This document shows, piece by piece, positions 24,541 to 35,190 of a stretch of 60,000 nt of DNA. The notes beneath the pieces were generated by a model that did not search any database, had not been told where the DNA came from, and saw only the letters and a program-made list of their open reading frames with translations. Source of the DNA: Polytrichum commune (lineage: Eukaryota; Streptophyta; Polytrichopsida; Polytrichales; Polytrichaceae). A program made the position numbers and the translations under genes. Location of the stretch: assembly GCA_950295325.1 (NCBI GenBank), contig OX485805.1:15861501-15921500 (forward strand), in the 5' to 3' direction. Numbering within the stretch: position 1 is the first letter of the stretch; every line of letters begins with the position of its first letter.

Positions 24541-25480
24541 CTACAAATATATCCCTTGGTTTTCTAATTTCTCTCTAATGAAGTGATGTTGTACATCGAT
24601 ATATTTGGTGTGAGAATGGTATGTGGAATTATTTGTAAGTGATATGCATCCTTGATTGTCACACATGATGGATGTTGGTCCTTCTTGCACATATCTGACA
24701 TCTGCCAAAAGTTGCCTAAGCCAAACTGCTTCCTTAGTACAATGGCCAGTAGTCATGTACTCCGCCTCCATCGTAGATAATGCAATGGTTGGTTGTTTCT
24801 TGCATTTCCACGAAATGACTCCAATGCCTAAAAAAAATTACATACCCCATGGTGGATCACCGGTCGTTTGCATCTCCCACCCAATCTGCATCGTAAAACC
24901 CTCTTAGGACAATATCATTGATTTGAAGTCCAAAGTGCCCTTCAAATTCCTCATGATGCGTTTCACGGCCACCCAATGTGGTGGACTGGCCTTTGACATG
25001 AATTGGCTCACCGTACTCACTGCAAATGTAATATTGGCCCTCGTGGCCACCATTGCATATATGGGAGATCCTACTCCAGCCTTGTATGGAACACCTTCCA
25101 TTTTTCTTTGCACATTCACAAATTCCTCATCCGAAAGTTTTAATAATTTTGAAATCACATTGAACGGAGTTCTGACCGGTTTGTATTTTTCCATGTTAAA
25201 CTACTTGAGGACCTCTTTGATGTAGCTCCTTTGGTCCATAGTGACAGTACATGCTTGCTTCTATGTTCCTTTCAAATTCTACTCCCAAGTAATAATGCAA
25301 GTCTTTGAGATTGCTTAGCTTAAATTCCTTCTCAAGCTCTAATTTGAGCCACTTTAGTTGGATTAGTCGCTTGCCAATATGATCAAATCATCCACGTAGA
25401 GCATTGCCACCAACAAAAATACTCACCCGTTTGTTTGACGTACAACGAATGATTCGTTTGGCTCTTGCAAAAGGCCTCAT
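24541..25480 (-). pseudogene. Copia reverse transcriptase end and RNase H, broken
   Basis: The minus strand gives LLVAMLYVDDLIILA near 25370-25410, the intact YVDD catalytic motif of copia reverse transcriptase. It is followed by LELEKEFKLSNLKDLHYYLG, then 25194-24904 (ANITFAVSTVSQFMSKASPP, the connection region), and 24771-24541 (MEAEYMTTGHCTKEAVWLRQ, CDNQGCISLTNN), which is the RNase H domain with the SEAEY-like Glu and the CDN Asp. Several frameshifts separate the pieces. These domains copy the element RNA into DNA and remove the RNA strand. Confidence 0.85.
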
Positions 25481-25508
25481 TGATGAAAAACGAGTTGATA
25501 CGGTGGTA

Positions 25509-26158
25509 CTACGTCTTCAACAATTGCTTGAGCATATACAAAATTTTCTTGAGTTTGCATACAAGGTATTTTTTTCCCTCTTGTACGAAACCCTCCGGTT
25601 GATCCATATAAATCTTCACCTTCAATACTTCATTTAAAAACATTGTTTTTACATTCATTTGGTGGATCTCCCAATCAATGGCCGCTCCTAATGTGAGAAT
25701 GCATCTAATGGTGATAAACTTGGCCTCATTAAAATCCACTCCGGCTACTTGAGCAATTATAGGAACAAAGGTCTCATTAAAATCCATTCCGGCTGCTTGA
25801 GAATACCCCTTTGCTACTAACCGTACCTCATACTAACAATTTCACCCAATGCATTCTTCTTGGTGCAGAACACCCATTAGCATCCTACACTCAAGCGATC
25901 CTTTGGAAACTTGGTCAATTTTAACGTATCATTGGTCATGAGCAAGTTGTACTCCTCTTGCATTACCTCCCACTTGCTCACATCTTTGGATTTCAACGCT
26001 TCGCATAAATTCAAAGGATTATCTAGTGTTGGGATAGAATGTGATTCTTCCACCACACTGTGGGCAGACACACCACTCTCTCTTAGGATATCTTTCATCA
26101 TTGCCGAATCTCTCAACACGGCCGTCATTCTCCACAAAAATTTTGATTGCCTCCACAT
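25509..26158 (-). pseudogene. Copia reverse transcriptase N-terminal part, broken
   Basis: The minus strand gives SKWEVMQEEYNLLMTNDTLK and, further on, DWEIHQMNVKTMFLNEVL, MDQPEGFVQEGKKYLVCKLK, all standard blocks of copia reverse transcriptase. At 25720-25790 the block around VDFNE is duplicated (MDFNETFVPIIAQVAGVDFNEA), a local tandem error. Stops lie between the blocks. Confidence 0.88.
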
Positions 26159-26569
26159 TTGTAACTAAGTGATTTCTCACTTACTCCTTGTACTACTCAC
26201 CATCATTACGCAAAGATGATTTGAAAGATTCATCCACAACAACTGTCTTAGGACTTTCATTTCTCGCACTCGGACACATCTTCAAAGAGTTTCCAACATT
26301 CGTGTCATCCTCCATGAATATCACGTCTCTTTATCTTATGATTTTTAAATTTATAAATAAATTAGCCTATAGGCCTTAATTCCCTCACAATAATTCAAAA
26401 ATAAATATTTTGTGCCCTTTGCATTGAGCTTACCATTTTTTTCATCGTGCACTATAACGTAGGTGATGCACCCAAACATACGCATGTGTGCAATGTAAGG
26501 CCACCTTCCGTTCCATGTTTTTTCGGGTAAAATAAAATTTAATGCCCTTGTTGGACAACGATTTTGTGT

Positions 26570-27028
26570 CTAAATCATATTAACCACCGTTTCCGTCCAA
26601 AATGATTTGTCGATATTTCGAGTATAAAGCATACTCCTTACCATCTCCACGATAGTATAATTCGCACACTCCACTGTTCTATTTTGTTGAGGTGTATATA
26701 TGGTAGATGTTTGTTTCTCAATATCATGATCCTTTAAAAAATGGTTGAATGCTTTAGAATCGAATTCCCTGTCATTGTCCAATCAAAGTGTTTTGATTGT
26801 ATATTCTGATTGCATTTTTATGAGTGCTTTGAACTCCTTGAACTTCTCAAAACAATCCCCTTTGGATTTCAACACATACAACCACATTTTCCTTGAAAAA
26901 TCATCACTGAAGGTTACAAAATACCTTGTACTATTCATAGATATGGTTCTCATGGCCACACACATCAAAATGCACGATTTCCAAAGGCTTGGTCGCTCAT
27001 ATCCCCCACCCCCCGTTTGGAAACACAA
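26570..27028 (-). pseudogene. Copia integrase core, broken
   Basis: Blocks FVTFSDDFSRKMWLYVLK, DNDREFDSKAFNHFLKDHDI, TPQQNRTVECANYTIVEM and FWTETVVNMI give the D, D and E of the integrase core in the right order. A stop separates the first and second halves near 26783. Between 26570 and 26160 the domain continues in fragments. Confidence 0.88.
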
Positions 27029-27057
27029 CCCTATATTGTTTGTATTCGATGCATGCT

Positions 27058-27750
27058 TTACAAAGCAATAAGAATGTTGGGCAATTTTTTTTTGTCAAGG
27101 TTCATACTACTCACCATGTTTTGGAAGGTATGAACACCCCTCACATTTAAATGGCCAAGGTGGCAGTGCCAAAGTTCGAGCGCGTCATTTCCCGTTGGAG
27201 ATTGCACCAAGTTGGCCACTTCCGCTTCGTACACCTTCACAAAATTGATTTCGTATAAGTTGCATTCGTGTAGCGTGATTAGCAATGGCTTCACTCTTGT
27301 AAGATTTGACAGTACATTCATTTAGATTAAATTGGACCTTTAAACCGTTTGATACAAGTTTGCTCACCGAGAATAAATTAATTGGCATACAATTTGGGTA
27401 CGTGGAGAACATCTTTTGTATGAATTTGGTTAATTTTATATTTTAAAAGTATTCCCATGACAATAGATTTCTTTCCGATAACTTGGACAATGTTATTATC
27501 ATCCAAATGCACATTACGTGAAGTGATTACTTCATATGTGTCAAATGCGGTCCTATGCAAAGTCATGTGCTTGGATGCTCCCGAATCCATGATTCACTTG
27601 TACACGCTCTTGAAATGTGCTTCATTATACATTACAAATGCGTAATTGTCATTGTCCTTTACATTCTTTTCTTGTTCTTGCTCCTTATTCTTTGCTTTGT
27701 AGCAAAAATGAGTAATATAGCCTGGTTTTCCACAAAGTAATATGATTTTA
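27058..27750 (-). pseudogene. Copia zinc knuckle, protease and pre-integrase domains, broken
   Basis: Reading on the minus strand: LCGKPGYITHFC near 27745-27705 is a damaged CCHC knuckle (one Cys and the usual His position changed). MDSGASKHMTLHRTAFDTYE (27590) carries the DSG aspartic protease motif. VLHVPKLYANL and FSVSKLVSNGLKVQFNLNEC are the conserved blocks after it. ELWHCHLGHLNVRGVHTFQN (near 27170) is the GAG pre-integrase HHCC-type region. Frameshifts separate the pieces. Confidence 0.85.
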
Positions 27751-27886
27751 CACCTTGGCACGGACATAAGTTATCACCTTTACTTTGTTACAATACCATG
27801 GCGACATCCTTATATTGGAAGTTTTTCTCCTTACGCTTTGATATCTCGTATATCAAATGCGTTGTCACATAGTCCATCGTTAGTTC

Positions 27887-28420
27887 CTATATTGGCATTG
27901 TTTCCATAAGGATAATCAAGTATTCGTACAACACCGGCAAGCTCTCGAGTAAGGTTATGACAATGTTTTGGTCTCTAACGGGAACTTCTAAACAAACAAC
28001 TTGATCCGCGAGCGCTTTGATCTTATTGATGTGATCCAAAAAGTCGTCATCCTCTTGCATCTTGCATGTGAAAATTTTGTGGCGAACGAAGAGGATGTTG
28101 GACAAACTCTTGGTTTCATGAATGTTGCAAAATGTCTTCATGTGTGCAAGTTGGTTGTCTGCCAAATTGAGGCCAATGATGGACATGGCCTTCTTGATGC
28201 GTCTTTAATACTCTTTCAACATTTTGGGATCCGAATTGGAAGGTGGAGTTTTTTCAGATCCGTCCGCAATGTCCCAAAGATCCATGAATGCCAACAACAT
28301 TTCGATTTCGAACTTACAAAGGTTGAATTTCCCTCCATTCAACTTGTCAATGATTCTAGCGGCCTTGCTATTAATTGATGACATCATATGCTCGGATATA
28401 TTATTAAAACACTCAAACAT
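27887..28420 (-). pseudogene. Copia Gag, broken
   Basis: The minus strand gives NGGKFNLCKFEIEMLLAFMD, then DPKMLKEY, AMSIIGLNLADNQLAHMKTF, ETKSLSNILFVRHKIFTCKM and DHINKIKALADQVVCLEVPV, the usual course of a copia gag (UBN2-type) domain. A stop and frame change lie near 28205. Gag forms the cytoplasmic particle. Confidence 0.85.
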
Positions 28421-28439
28421 TACTTTTTCACCCTAAATG

Positions 28440-28910
28440 CCTTACACTCTCAAATATCTCAAGTTAGATCTACACCTCATGAAATTTTTTAAGACACTAA
28501 AATCATTGAAATAAGATTTTTTTCACCTCAAATGTCTTACACTCTTAAGTCATTCAAATAAGATTTTCTACATCTCAAGAGAGTTCTAAGGACAATCAAA
28601 TCATTCAAATAAGATCTCTTCAAGTCAAATGTATCTAACACTCTCAAAAAAACTTGTCAAAACTCAAGCTTGTCAAGTCATGTGTTATTGAAGTCTAAAC
28701 ACCTTCAAAACTCTCAAATAAGTCTCTCAACAATTAAGTTTCTCAAATCATGTGTTCTTAGAGTCTAAATACCTTCAAAGCTTTCAAAAAAACTCTTGAA
28801 CGCTCAAAACATTCAAGTCAAATGCTTTAAAGTATAAACACCTCTAAACCTCTCAACTAAGTCTCTTAACACTCAAGTCTATCAAATCACATGCTTTTGC
28901 ATCAAACATC
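28440..28910 (-). repeat. Copia leader with degenerate tandem units
   Basis: The region between the gag start and the primer site contains repeated units on the plus strand of roughly 60-70 bases with shared words CTCTCAA-TAAGTCTCT, CAAATCATGTG and GTCTAAA-ACCTTCAAA. No coding signal. Confidence 0.55.
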
Positions 28911-29051
28911 CTTTCAAGAAAAAATAAAACAAAGAAATACTTACAACAACAAAATGTGCCCTTGGACACCTCCAACGCTCCGAAGCGCCAACTCCTGAAG
29001 ATCCACCCCCCAACCTCAAATGCAATCAAATCTTGAGGCACTTCACTTGCA

Positions 29052-29067
29052 TGGTGGGCCCATAACC
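29052..29067 (-). promoter_or_regulatory. Copia primer-binding site matching initiator tRNA-Met anticodon arm
   Basis: Next to the 5' LTR the minus strand reads GGTTATGGGCCCACCA. Its complement, TGGTGGGCCCATAACC, equals the anticodon stem and loop of plant initiator tRNA-Met as I know it (CAT anticodon inside). Drosophila copia and yeast Ty5 are known to prime from the cut anticodon half of this tRNA. The match does not reach the tRNA 3' end, so half-tRNA priming is the natural reading. Confidence 0.75.
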
Positions 29068-29333
29068 TATTGGAATCAATAAGAGATAAGATGCACAAAC
29101 ATAGACACCTATGTAAAGGCATATGAATAATGCTTGGAGTGAGATGGTCTCAGGCTCTCTTTAGTTTGCCTTTTATTGTTTTTCTTCTCTTCATTGGTTC
29201 ACACAAACAATATGGGATAAGTCTTATCCCTCTTCGGACTAGCATGGTAGCCTTATTCTAACCTAATTCTTTCTCATGTCTCTTCCATCATATTTTTATT
29301 GACTACGAGCAATCTAATGCTCTAGACTCTACA
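29068..29333 (-). repeat. Copia 5' LTR
   Basis: Partner of 24155-24421. The outer end TGTAGAGTCTAGAGCATTAG is at 29333 and the inner end GATTCCAATA at 29068. Confidence 0.9.
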
Positions 29334-29639
29334 CACCCCTAAATTGTATTTGAGATATAAACAACAATATACTCCTACACATGCAACAAAGTTTCTTCAA
29401 TTGACAAACACCTGTATGAGATGACCCCATTAATTACTTTAAAATATCTCAATGTGGAATCCAAAATTTCCACGGCATGGACAAGACATTTGTCATTGGA
29501 AAAAGAGCACCCAAAGACTCCACAATATCCAAAAACTTCTCTTGACAACAATCTCAAAAAACTATCCAAAGGGATAACTCCAAGACCCGACACACATCAC
29601 CAAATGAAATACTTAAAGCCCTACAACCAACCTTCCACA

Positions 29640-30497
29640 ATATGATAATCCTATTCTTCCAACAATATTACAATTAAAAAAATACCAAGCTATTAGAAAT
29701 AAAATAAAACAAATTTCCTACACAAAAAAAGATGGCCCACTACTACTTACTAAACTACAAACCCATACTCCTAGCCAACATCTACAAACTATATACTCGC
29801 ATGCTTACAACACTCCTCACAAGTGATAGCAAAAAACACAAAATACTACACTTTGGTCATGAAGGTTTTAATCCATAAAGGAACACTTCGAGGGAAATAC
29901 AAATCCTAATAGCAACTTTAGAAGATGCTTGTCTCACCTCCAACGATATCTACCTTTGGCTCCATAGATCACACGTGACTCCTTGCATTATAGAAGACTT
30001 AAACTACCCCCAAGATAAATTATGGTAGAACCGATTGGCAACATAATATACAATCTCAACTACCTCCTTCTACGGTAGCCACTTCAGAGCAACCCCACCC
30101 ATTCAAATGAATAGCTTGGTATCATTCTAGTAGACACATTAAGCCCTTATCTTTTCACGATAAATTTTGTAGACCAACTCCTTCATTGGCTAGAAAAAGA
30201 CAACATAGGTTACCACTTCAATTCCACCACAACCACATGTAACACCACAACATACATTGACAATCTAGCCATCATCACCAACAACAGACTTATCCAACTG
30301 TTGATCAACAAACTCCAAAAAAACTCAGAACAAGCAAACCTAGACCTCAGATTTTGTGCATTTTCAATCACATGATGCTCAAATAAATCAAATTTGAAAC
30401 CCACCACATTGGAAGCCTATATACAAGCACAAAATATTCACTTTAAAAACAAACATTTTCCCATCCTCAAAAAATGATTCTTACACATTCTTGGGTG
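29640..30497 (+). pseudogene. LINE reverse transcriptase palm and fingers, broken
   Basis: The degenerate plus-strand frames give LLANIYKLYTRMLTTLLTSD and HFGHEGFNP near 29770-29880, then IQILIATLEDACLTSNDIYL near 29900-29960. They then give TYIDNLAIITNN near 30255-30290, the place of the Y-DD catalytic motif with one Asp changed to Asn. LKPTTLEAYIQAQNIHFKNK follows near 30392-30450, then TFLG just before the hAT insertion. The order and spacing suit a LINE reverse transcriptase. Stops and shifts are frequent. Confidence 0.65.
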
Positions 30498-31311
30498 CAG
30501 AGTTCGGGAAGTTTTTGAAGCCTTAGTGGCTAATTGCCGGTAGTTGTTACAAAGGGTCGGTTTTTTTCCAATTTACATTGGCAAGAGCCGGTCTTTTGTA
30601 AAATCAATTGGGCCAATTGCCTATATTTTCATATTTTCATTGGCCAATATCCAATTAAATGGAATTCATATCGGCACTAATTGTTTAAAAAATGTATGAC
30701 AAGTTATTAGAAATCATTTCTTAGTACAAAATCTTGAATAAGTGAAAAGAAAGGCATGTTCAAAACTTTAAATTTGAAGTGTTAATATCCTTGGCAGGAA
30801 TTGAACCTAGCAATGCCTTCACCGCTTGAAGGCCAAGGGTCCCCCAATTCTTCATAGAAGCAATTGGATTTGGTCATCGAAAGGTTGCATAATTCAAGTA
30901 GTTTAAGGTTTAGGGTACTTCCTCAAGTGCATCATCAGATGCCCCAGACAAATAGCGCTCTGGATTGCTATATAAATAGCGAAACTTAGCAGCATCCTTC
31001 CAAAGATCTAGAGCACTTGTTAGAATGTCATCAAAATCATTGTCTGGGCCAACATGCATCATACTTTCTAAGTTAGATGTAGACATGGGTATCAGCCAGT
31101 ATTTGAAATTTGAATACTTCTTCCGATTGAAATCTAGTAACTCACAAGAAGAATCGGCTACATTTCCGGGACATTTTATGGTCCATTGGCTAATTGCCGG
31201 AGGATTGAAATTACAGTCGGATTGCCATCCGATGGTTGGAAATTTGGACCAGCCATGAGGGGAAATCCATTGGCTGATAATGAACTAGCCGTCGGTTCTC
31301 CCTGATCATAG
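30498..31311 (-). mobile_element. 814-bp hAT deletion derivative inside the LINE
   Basis: Flanked by CTTGGGTG (30490-30497) and CTTGGATG (31312-31319), an 8-bp duplication with one change. The end at 30498 reads CAGAGTTCGGGAAG, followed by GGCTAATTGCCGG, the same terminal layout as the hAT element ending at 959. The other end is a weaker inverted match. Removing the element and one duplication joins the LINE frame as TFLG-VHLVPSLKWKIQ. It keeps the last part of a transposase gene (30910-31140). Confidence 0.8.
30910..31140 (-). pseudogene. hAT transposase C-terminal tail fragment
   Basis: The minus frame reads STSNLESMMHV, then DDILTSALDLWKDAAKFRYL, YSNPERYLSG and a stop at 30910-30912. It parallels the transposase tail at 289-519 (RNLDAMLRITLEGP, then PLWKKDNKNCFLYANPSFYL). 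The catalytic core is missing. Confidence 0.6.
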
Positions 31312-32232
31312 CTTGGATGTCCATCTAGTTCCATCACTCAAATGGAAAATACAAAACGCAAAGCAAGTTGCTTATGACTTCCTTTGCCATAATAAAATAG
31401 AAATCCGCATTCTCAACACAATATTAAAATTAGGCATAGCCTATGCCTATTATATGGTTCTAAACTAGACCTAGGGAACTTGATAAAATTCTAAGCAAAT
31501 TAAGCAAAGAAACAATTATTCTCCCCAAAAGCACAACAAACATCCCAATCAACCTCTCTTATGAGGACTTTGGCATCAACACCGACCTCAAGACTTGCCA
31601 CAGAATTCCAATAATTAATACAAAGGTATGTTACAAAAAAAAAACAAAAAACCACAACCCAAACAATAATAACCAAACAATACACCCAACAACACTAAAA
31701 ACCTTAACAAAAACTACCAGATCACTCACTTATATTGTTCATTATCCCTCACATGCACACCAATACTCACACATCACAACTCCCCAGATAATGGAGACAT
31801 TATTTACAGCCTATTTGGACTAGCATAGTCGCTGAAATGGGAGGGTATTGGCATAGCCCACCAATCCGACAAAGAAATTTTTTTCTCAATCAAACATGTA
31901 GATATGCACACCATCATAACTATCCTACCAAACATCATATAATACAACCCCACATTGGTTCAACATTTCTATACAAACACGAAAACCAATACACTTTCAT
32001 CATATGCATCCACAACCACAAAATCCCCCCATCAAATCAACAGTTTACCAATACACTCACAATAAACATAGTTGACACATATAATTTTCTCATCAAAATC
32101 AACCATTTACAAGGTACCCCTCCAAAATACAAATTCAAAGTTTCAAAAACATGGCAAGCCATTCCAAAACATACCACCATGGCAATCAATCATACTACAT
32201 AAACATCTACCCAAAGAACTACATAATACTCA
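31312..32232 (+). pseudogene. LINE reverse transcriptase thumb and C-terminal region, broken
   Basis: After the hAT insertion the frame continues HLVPSLKWKIQNAKQVAYDF and IRILNTILKLGIAYAYYMVL, typical of the region downstream of the LINE palm. An open stretch at 31837-32202 follows in other frames. The piece ends at ELHNTH where the 2.5-kb LTR has entered. Confidence 0.6.
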
Positions 32233-34729
32233 TGTCGTGGCCCGGATTTTCCGGATTTATCAATTAACCGTCTTGTTAGGTTAAAAGAGTAGTACGGACG
32301 TAGGAAAGTAGGATAGGTAGAGTAAGTGGTAGGCATTATGTAGGTTAGTTCTTCAAGAGGGAGAAAAAAAATAAAAATCCTTAAAGTAGTTAAAAACCCC
32401 AAATTAAGTTATGTTAGAAATCCCACTTCGGGTAGTGGAAATGGGGGAAAGAGGAAAAAGAGGAGACTTCGGCGAGGTGGAGAAAGAGGAGCGCTTGCGA
32501 GAGGAAAGAGGCAGACTAAGAGAAGGGGATGTGGTGGAAATTCAGGGTGCCGCGGTAGGAGGTGAAAACCAACATGTGGAAGAGGTGGACCAAGTGGAAG
32601 ACTTCACGGCGCTTACAACCCCGCCTGTTTCCGCCACGGAGGAGGTGGATCTCAATGCCCACCCGGTTTCCTCCACCGTTGGAAAATAAACCTTGGATGG
32701 CTGCCACGTGGCAGAGGTGACACCACCCAGCCCGCCGATGACCTTCCATGTGGTTTCTAGGGCACCGTTGTCAACCCCACTTGCGCCGGAATTCACGCTG
32801 GGCGGCCCGCTGTCAACCCCATGTGCGCCGAAATTCCAGCCTGGCGGCCCGCTGCCCGCACCATTGGCGCCGGACGTTGCGGAGACAGGGGACCGCGTGG
32901 GAGTGATTTCTGCGCCGAATGCTCACAAGGTGCAAGTGGCTCCACCACGTGCTTCATTTTTGGCAACGGACAACGCGGACCGCAGCGAAAGGCGGAAGAA
33001 GAATAAGAAGGAAGCCAAGCTGAAGAAGCGGAAGGATAGGGAGTAGATTTTAGTTAGGATTCCATTTTGGGTTGTTTTAGGCAAGTAGTTAGGTGGCCCC
33101 GAGTTGTGTGCTTTGTCATTTTCTTTGTTTAGGTTCTGACCTTTTAATGAGGTGGATTGTCAGAACTGCTACGTGGCCCGCGATTTCCAGCATGGAAACC
33201 ATGGTATGTAGGTGTTAGTTTGGTTTAAGAGGGGGAGAACTTCGGTGTTTCTCTCATCATTTTGCAATGCAAATGTTCTTTTGTTCAATTCGGACCTTAT
33301 GCTTTACTTCACCTTTGGTTACAGTTGAGTCTTGAATACATGTGTAATGCAAGTGGTCCTTCCTTTCCGTACTTGAGGTTTCCGAGTTTTCCGCCATTCC
33401 CTATCACTGTGTAGGTTAGTTAGGTTAGTATTCCGTGATAGGACAGGGGGTCAGTAATACCCCGAGGTGCGTGTGGTTAAAACGCCCCTGTGTGAGCAGG
33501 TAATGGGCGGAGGAATCTTAAGCACGGAAAGGCGGAAAGGATTGGACGAGCAAGGGGAAAGAACCCCCCGTGGGGTTGTTGGGCAAGGGGAGTTCCGCGC
33601 ACACGGTAGGTTCTTTTCCACTTACTCCGTCCAACTAGGGACCGACAATGAGCAGCAGTGGATAGACCTGTCCAATAGTAGGGGGAGAGTTCTGGTTTAC
33701 GCCTTCCGCTTGTCGTGATCTGGAGGTGAATCATACCGATCAGCAGTAACGGACTGGTCTAGAACACTCATGCACCTGCCGCGACTGGCGCTTGGTTCCT
33801 ACTGCGGATGGTAGGCGTGGTAGCCCCATCCCTATATTAGCCCCGCTGTCACGGAAAACAACATACCCTGGGTCCTATCTTGTGTGACCGGTGGAACATC
33901 ACAAACTACCCATTGTGAGGATAAGAACGCAGATGTTGCGTTTCCACCTTTCTCGAGGGAGGATTCGGTTTCCGCGTGTGGTATAGTGGAAACTGTGCCA
34001 TCACGGAAAGCGGATCAGGCTGGTTTTGTAGACCCAAAACTTCCTCCACCTTTTCCCCCCGTCAAAGAGGGTGGCACGTGTCAGTTACCTAAGTGTGACA
34101 CGTTCCCGAGGGAGGGTTGCCCCCATCATAACACCAAGTCTAAGGGAGTAGTAGTTAGGAGGAGGAAGTGGAGATAGGCAACCCGGAGAAACCAACCCAA
34201 AGGGCGAGATCCTGATGAACAACTACCAAGTCTCTCTGAGCATTCTAGCCTAAAACACTAGAATTATTGTCCTTGTGACACGGTCAAAAATCTAACAGAT
34301 AGTGGAAATACAAGTCAGATCTGCTACCTCTATTGCGGAAACCTTATCCCGGAAGTCATGACCCGTAATAAGGAATCTTAGAATAGGGTGTATATAGTTG
34401 TTATACTATGGATTCAGGACGCTGAGTCTATTGTTGTTACTACTCTAGGGTGGGAGCTTGTCCATACTTTGTGTTGTGTTCCCTACCTCGGTCCACTACC
34501 GGGAAGGCGGAAATTTCCGTGCTATAATTTCCGTAATATCCCGGATTTCTTAATCCGATTTGTGTTATCTTAGTTTCTGGTGTTTCTTGTGTGTGTGTTT
34601 GTCAAAGATTTTCTTTCTCTTGTATTGTAAACAACCGCAAGTTCTTCGTGGGAACGAACTCGGCGCGGTTTGAAGTTTTACGCGTTAATGAGGTTAATTA
34701 ACTGAATACATTACCACCGTGCTACGACA
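32233..34729. mobile_element. 2497-bp solo LTR (or non-autonomous LTR element)
   Basis: It starts TGTCGTGGCCCGG and ends GTGCTACGACA, with inverted tips TGTCGT/ACGACA, and is flanked by perfect 5-bp repeats ACTCA (32228-32232 and 34730-34734). Removing it joins the LINE frame across the RNase H start. No internal second LTR was found, so a solo LTR of unusual length is the simplest reading. It is clearly richer in G and C than its surroundings and holds two ORFs (32411-32689 and 32693-33046). Confidence 0.8.
32411..33046 (+). other. Two consecutive ORFs inside the long LTR (92 and 117 codons)
   Basis: The first frame is strongly charged (GKRGDFGEVEKEERLREERG) and ends TAA at 32687-32689. The second starts at 32693 in the same frame as the first would have continued plus one codon, has Pro-rich repeats (APLSTPLAPEF, GGPLSTPCAPKFQPGGPLP) and a basic tail (ERRKKNKKEAKLKKRKD). 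I know no domain for either. They could be one protein of about 210 residues split by a stop. Confidence 0.35.
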
Positions 34730-34749
34730 ACTCACACCCTTAAGTTTAA

Positions 34750-35190
34750 CCCACAACAATGCATAAACATTGAAGGCTCGTTTATACGTCCACATGAACA
34801 TGGTGTAGGCAACATAGCTAGCTCAAACGTATATAATACGGTCAATAATCTCCAAATCGTTGAAAGGCTCCCAAGTTGGCAAAACATACTCAAAGCTGAA
34901 GTAAATGCTTTACTAATAGCAAAAACCACTTGCAAATGACCACCTCCAAGATAGGTCCTTCATCCCCATAGACAACATCATAGTATGTATTGGATAGAAA
35001 ACCACATACATCACCCATCATTCCAACAAAACCACCCTAATAAGTTACTCATTTCAACCATAGTCAACAAAATTATTTGGTCCACACACAAAATTATAAT
35101 AAAAAAGGTCAAAGCACACACTGGCATAATAGGCAATGAAATGTTGAGCAACTTGCAAATGATGAAACCGCCCTAAACAACCCACTATTA
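34750..35190 (+). pseudogene. LINE RNase H domain, broken
   Basis: The frame reads INIEGSFIRPHEHGVGNIAS, where the DGS motif of RNase H has become EGS. It continues with LPSWQNILKAEVNALLIAKT (the Glu-bearing helix), a frame break near 34940, then SMYWIENHIHHPSFQQNHPN and IIIKKVKAHTGIIGNEMLSN, the H-G-GNE block typical of LINE RNase H. Domain order and position confirm the LINE assignment. Confidence 0.7.

Larger units (their letters stand above)
24155..29333 (-). mobile_element. Ty1/copia LTR retrotransposon, full length but inactive
   Basis: A 5179-bp element on the minus strand with two LTRs of about 266 bp (29068-29333 and 24155-24421). The LTRs start TGTAGA and end GATTCCAATA. The flanking 5-mers on the plus strand are CACCT (24150-24154) and CACCC (29334-29338). 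The domain order gag, protease, integrase, reverse transcriptase, RNase H is that of copia. The primer-binding site lies next to the 5' LTR and a purine tract (AAAGTGAGAG) next to the 3' LTR. All domains are interrupted by stops or shifts. It sits inside the LINE. Confidence 0.93.

Noticed and set aside
25911-26168. Plus-strand ORFs across the copia region
   Set aside because: They are antisense shadows of the element's minus-strand coding sequence.
29052-29067. Fragment of a tRNA-Met gene
   Set aside because: Only the anticodon arm is present, with no acceptor stem or T arm, and it abuts the copia LTR, so it is a primer site.
32542-32796. Minus-strand ORFs opposite the long LTR ORFs
   Set aside because: GC-rich DNA leaves several frames open; the plus-strand pair is at least continuous, while the minus ones overlap each other without pattern.
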